Below are positions 61,189 through 64,000 of a DNA stretch of 64,000 nucleotides, piece by piece. Each line of letters begins with the position of its first letter. The stretch's first letter is position 1. The stretch comes from Blautia wexlerae DSM 19850 (GTDB lineage: Bacteria; Bacillota; Clostridia; Lachnospirales; Lachnospiraceae). A program made the position numbers and the translations under genes. The notes under the pieces are model-generated. The model saw only the letters and a list, made by a program, of their open reading frames with translations. It was not told the DNA's origin and searched no databases. The stretch is from positions 4,536,501 through 4,600,500 of the forward strand of contig NZ_CP102267.1 in assembly GCF_025148125.1 (NCBI RefSeq). The letters run 5' to 3'.

Positions 61189-61232
61189 AAAACACCTGGC
61201 AGACTACTTTTTATAGTCTGTCAGGTGTTTTT
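61189..61232 (-). terminator. Terminator overlapping the 3' end of the 4Fe-4S gene
   Basis: AAAACACCTGACAGACTA pairs with TAGTCTGCCAGGTGTTTTT on the minus strand. The upstream arm is formed by the last codons of the gene. Confidence 0.85.
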
Positions 61233-62125
61233 CTGATCCCACACTGGATTGCATCTGTCGGGCAAACTTTCTTGCACCTGCCGCAGCGGATACATTCCGG
61301 ACTGTTGGAGTTTTCCACAGGGTCTACGATCATCTGGCATGCTTTTGCACATTTTCCGCATTTTATACACTTATCTTTATCCACTCTGTACTTATACAGA
61401 GAGACAGGATTAAAGATGGAATAAAGTGCTCCCAGGGGACAGATATATTTGCAGAACGGACGGTAGATCATAATGGAGAGAATGATCGTTATGACAAGGA
61501 TCACATTCTTCCATATGTACAGCCAGCCCAGTGCACTGCGCATGGATTTATTCAGAAGTACCAGTGGCAGTCCGCCCTCCAGTGTTCCTGCCGGGCAGAT
61601 AAGCTTACAGAAGTACGGTGCACCCTGTCCCATAATATCCACCAGAAACAATGGAAGCAGGATCACAAATACTGCAAAAATCACATATTTCAGCTTACGA
61701 AGCAGCTTGTCGCCTTTGAATGTGCGGATTTTCTTAGGAAACGGAATCTTATTCAGCAGATCCTGAATCAATCCGAAGGGACAGAGAAAACCGCAGATCA
61801 GCCTTCCCACCATAGCTCCGATGAAGATAAGAAATCCCACCACATAATAAGCCATTTTGAAATTCCAGCTCCCTATCACAGCCTGAAGAGAACCGATAGG
61901 ACAGGCACCAACAGCACCGGGGCAGGAATAGCAGTTCAGGCCCGGAACACAGGCATTTTTCAATTTGCCTGTGTAAATTTTGCCTGTGACAAAGCCGGTA
62001 ACATGACTGTTTGTAATGAACGCCCATAGTGCCTGGATTCCGTGGCGGGGCCACTCATTGATCTTCATATTTTTTGTGTTTTGTTTCTTATTACTTTTGT
62101 TATCGCTGTTCTTTTTGTTACTCAT
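61211..62125 (-). CDS. NapH/CcoG-like membrane 4Fe-4S protein
   Basis: A 304-residue integral membrane ferredoxin with about five helices. An N-terminal CVPGLNCYSCPGAVGACPIG cysteine motif and FCKLICPAGTLEGG resemble NapH/RnfD-adjacent polyferredoxins. The C-terminus has two 4Fe-4S motifs: CIKCGKCAKACQMIVDP and CIRCGRCKKVCP. It starts immediately after the stop of a 54-residue CXXC protein and downstream of a TlpA-like gene. It probably moves electrons across the membrane to an extracytoplasmic thiol partner; that role is inferred. Confidence 0.88.
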   Translation of the reverse strand: MSNKKNSDNKSNKKQNTKNMKINEWPRHGIQALWAFITNSHVTGFVTGKIYTGKLKNACVPGLNCYSCPGAVGACPIGSLQAVIGSWNFKMAYYVVGFLIFIGAMVGRLICGFLCPFGLIQDLLNKIPFPKKIRTFKGDKLLRKLKYVIFAVFVILLPLFLVDIMGQGAPYFCKLICPAGTLEGGLPLVLLNKSMRSALGWLYIWKNVILVITIILSIMIYRPFCKYICPLGALYSIFNPVSLYKYRVDKDKCIKCGKCAKACQMIVDPVENSNSPECIRCGRCKKVCPTDAIQCGIRKTPDRL

Positions 62126-62290
62126 TTATCCTATTCCTACACATTCCATACAGATATTAATGGCTTTTGTAAACACCACTGCCAGCTCTCCGCGGGAAAT
62201 CCCATATCCCATAAAGCAGACTCCTACAAGCATAAGAATCAACGCCGGCCATTTACTGTTCCATATTTTGCTGGTTTTCAATTCATCCAT
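62126..62290 (-). CDS. CD1871A-family small CXXC membrane protein
   Basis: A 54-residue protein beginning MDELKTSKIWNSKWPAL, with one membrane helix (ILMLVGVCFMGYGI), the GELAVVFTKAINIC segment and a C-terminal C-M-E-C motif near GIG. This matches the CD1871A CXXC family of clostridia. The TAA stop is directly followed by the ATG of the 4Fe-4S gene, and it lies 4 bp after the TlpA-like gene. The CxxC at the membrane edge suggests a thiol relay between those two proteins. Confidence 0.8.
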   Translation of the reverse strand: MDELKTSKIWNSKWPALILMLVGVCFMGYGISRGELAVVFTKAINICMECVGIG

Positions 62291-62293
62291 TTT

Positions 62294-63496
62294 TTATTTT
62301 CCCTCTGTTACATTCTCCAGCTCTTTTTCCACGATCTCTTTCCACTCGTCCAGACTGTGGCTTCCGGAGTAAGTTTCGCCTACAATATTTCCGTTCTTAT
62401 CAACAAAGAAAGTTTCCGGGAAAGCGGAGATTCCATTAAGACGTCCGTTCATCATTCCGGAATCCGGGATCAGGAATGGATAGGATGCCTTTGTTTTCTT
62501 CTGAAGTACCTGAGCCTTTTTCACTGCTTCCTGATCCTGCTTTCCACCACTGCCTACTGTATCCAGTGTCACGCCTACTACTCCCACACCTTTATCCTTC
62601 ATCTCCTGATAAAGTTTCTCCAGATCAGGAATCTCATTGACACATGGAGAACACCAGGTGGTGAAAATATTTACCATAGTCAGATCATATTTGCTAAAGA
62701 TATCCTGTGTGTAAGTTTTTCCATCAACTCCTGTTGTTTCAAATTTACCTACATTTGTTCCTTCAGTCGCCTCTGTACTGTCAGAAGTATCCTGTGGCTG
62801 GTCAAATGCAGAGAGCATCTGGAAAGGAGTCATTTCTGTAAGTGTTACCTCAATCCCCTCCACGTCCTTTAACAGATCTGCATCCGCATCCTTGTTTGTG
62901 CTGAGATAATATTTATATTTGCCATCACTGCTGGTGCCCAGTTCTTTATGCTCTGTACAGCCGGTAATCCTATCCAGATCTTTCTGGGATTCCTCATCAT
63001 ACATTCCGATCACACCTACTCTGCTGAGACTTTTCAGCCAATCGTCATATCCGGTGCCCATCTTATCCACCTCTGCATCCTTCTGCTCATCTGTCAGGGT
63101 GCACCAGCTTGCTGTAGCATATGTGACTGCATCTGCATTGTCATTCCATCTCTCATCTGTAAACATGGAAATGTTCTTCTTCTCCATCTGCTCTTTCAGA
63201 TCTTTGGAAATCCCTAATTTCATTCCAAGGAATGGATATTCATAAGTATCCTGTGCCGGCTGAGCAATCTCTGACGGTTTGAAAGATCCTGCGATCAAGC
63301 CCTCGGAAGCTGCCACACTGCCATCTTCTGCTGCCTGAGCATCCTTTCCATCCATCTGAACCGCACCTGCACCGGCTTCCTCTGCAGGCACTGAAAGAGT
63401 TTCCTCTGCATGTGCAGTTACAATACCTCCCATAGATGTCACACTTAATACACCTGCTGCAAAAATCGCCATTAATCTCATTCTTCTGTTTTTCAT
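62294..63496 (-). CDS. Exported TlpA-like thioredoxin-fold protein with N-terminal extra domain
   Basis: A 400-residue exported redoxin. The signal peptide MRLMAIFAAGVLSVTSMGG ends near AHAEE. Residues about 80-245 form an unrecognised domain (PFLGMKLGISKDLKEQM, GVIGMYDEESQKDL). The C-terminal ~150 residues are a TlpA/ResA thioredoxin fold with the redox pair in TTWCSPCVNEIPDL and the cis-Pro region ISAFPETFFVDKNG. The ATG at 63496 has GAAGGGAG upstream. It is the first gene of the redox trio. Confidence 0.88.
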   Translation of the reverse strand: MKNRRMRLMAIFAAGVLSVTSMGGIVTAHAEETLSVPAEEAGAGAVQMDGKDAQAAEDGSVAASEGLIAGSFKPSEIAQPAQDTYEYPFLGMKLGISKDLKEQMEKKNISMFTDERWNDNADAVTYATASWCTLTDEQKDAEVDKMGTGYDDWLKSLSRVGVIGMYDEESQKDLDRITGCTEHKELGTSSDGKYKYYLSTNKDADADLLKDVEGIEVTLTEMTPFQMLSAFDQPQDTSDSTEATEGTNVGKFETTGVDGKTYTQDIFSKYDLTMVNIFTTWCSPCVNEIPDLEKLYQEMKDKGVGVVGVTLDTVGSGGKQDQEAVKKAQVLQKKTKASYPFLIPDSGMMNGRLNGISAFPETFFVDKNGNIVGETYSGSHSLDEWKEIVEKELENVTEGK

Positions 63497-63589
63497 TATA
63501 AGTAAGCTCCCTTCATTTTTTACTGTTATGATTTTTATATTACTTTTAAGCCAAGCCGATAAAAACATACACTTCTCTACCTGCTCCTA

Positions 63590-63612
63590 ACCAAATAACT
63601 GCTTCACAGTTT
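63590..63612. repeat. Dispersed intergenic repeat, copy D (fragment)
   Basis: ACCAAATAACTGCTTCACAG, a diverged copy of the word seen at 3235, 3901 and 42413. Confidence 0.4.
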
Positions 63613-63784
63613 AATTGGTTAATTCCTTATGTCTGTCCGCAGATTTGGATTTTGTCCCCGCATAACAGGCATCGTTTTATTGATATGCACACATTATAGC
63701 ATCTGAGAAATAAAATCTGTGTTAAGAAAATAACTTTTTTCAAAATTTTATTTCATGGCCAGTCACAGACAAATCTGAAACTTG

Positions 63785-63929
63785 GTGACATGCTCTCGCC
63801 ACTTAAATCTTACAGATTTTGAAGTGGGAGCTTCCTGCTCAATTGCCCTTCAGGGCAAAACTAAAACAGGCTATCCCCGCGTGTCCCGCGGTTCTTTTTT
63901 TTATCCGGTTACGGATCTTTTCTGTGCTA
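63785..63929 (-). ncRNA. IS200/IS605 right end with probable omega RNA
   Basis: Downstream of the tnpB stop on the minus strand are a GC-rich stretch (CCGCGGGACACGCGGGGATA), then GCCCTGAAGGGC, and the terminal hairpin CCACTT-AAATCT / AGATTT-AAGTGG (63795-63830). This order (tnpB 3' end, structured RNA, right-end hairpin, then guide in the flank) is that of TnpB omega RNAs. The guide would lie just below about 63790. The exact end is uncertain. Confidence 0.65.
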
Positions 63930-64000
63930 TTATGCACATTTTTTATATATTCTTTTTCCTTCTTTCAGAATATTGACCGCCGCATTCACATCCCGGTCCA
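63930..64000 (-). CDS. tnpB: TnpB (IS200/IS605 family), C-terminal end
   Basis: The last 23 codons of a TnpB-type RNA-guided nuclease: DRDVNAAVNILKEGKRIYK then KCA and TAA at 63932-63930. D-R-D-x-N-A-A-x-N-I-L is the invariant end of the RuvC-like domain (catalytic Asp in DRDVNAA). The rest lies beyond the window, so completeness cannot be judged. Confidence 0.85.
   Translation of the reverse strand, partial: DRDVNAAVNILKEGKRIYKKCA

Overview
The window looks like chromosome of a gut Lachnospiraceae bacterium, most likely Blautia or a close relative. The reasons are an acetogen-type corrinoid methyltransferase locus with a RamA-like activator, a HrcA/CIRCE-controlled small heat-shock pair, YesMN- and AraC-controlled carbohydrate ABC importers, strong AGGAGG ribosome sites, and Firmicutes mobile-element debris (TnpV, Tn916-type TcpC, IS200/IS605). 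The genus is an inference; there is no rRNA gene to settle it.

Layout. 1-356: end of mscL with a zinc-ribbon tail. 523-8685: corrinoid methyl-transfer locus on the minus strand (UroD-type methyltransferase, pterin methyltransferase, two corrinoid proteins, RamA-like reactivase, DUF2284 protein, PucR-like regulator). A 214-bp inverted repeat and a MITE-like element lie inside it. 9114-11578: exported serine hydrolase, four-repeat SH3 protein and a PsiE-like membrane protein. 11744-12874: Ldh-family oxidoreductase behind a FadR-type operator. 13394-16943: NudC, a DnaJ-family protein and two tandem Hsp20 genes with a CIRCE promoter.

16926-31344: an accessory block flanked by a 39-bp direct repeat that overlaps CIRCE. 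Its left part is a graveyard of mobile and defence genes: integrase 3' end, tcpC 3' part, BREX pglZ 5' part, an intact SIR2 protein, and DUF2971-like debris. It also holds a candidate small RNA with a consensus promoter and its own terminator. The rest has an ATPase, a YesMN two-component system, a sugar ABC importer with a metallo-beta-lactamase-fold hydrolase, a DUF1016 nuclease and TnpV.

31385-52337: a large sugar-catabolic region bracketed by LacI-family regulators and by near-palindromic sites with an AAACGTTT core. It encodes a mutarotase, NagA, NagB, a SIS-domain isomerase or deaminase, a PFK-like kinase, two class II aldolases, a triosephosphate-isomerase-like enzyme, LarA and LarC-type proteins, a TauE/SafE exporter, a NitT/TauT-type ABC importer and paired short chromate-type transporters. 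The enzyme set resembles N-acetylgalactosamine/tagatose-phosphate catabolism, but the transporters suggest an anionic or sulfur-containing substrate. This is the best candidate here for an undescribed pathway.

52626-64000: a GGDEF/histidine-kinase/receiver hybrid, an AraC-controlled sugar ABC importer, a three-gene membrane redox unit (TlpA-like protein, tiny CXXC protein, NapH-like 4Fe-4S protein), and the right end of an IS200/IS605 element with the tnpB 3' end and a likely omega RNA.
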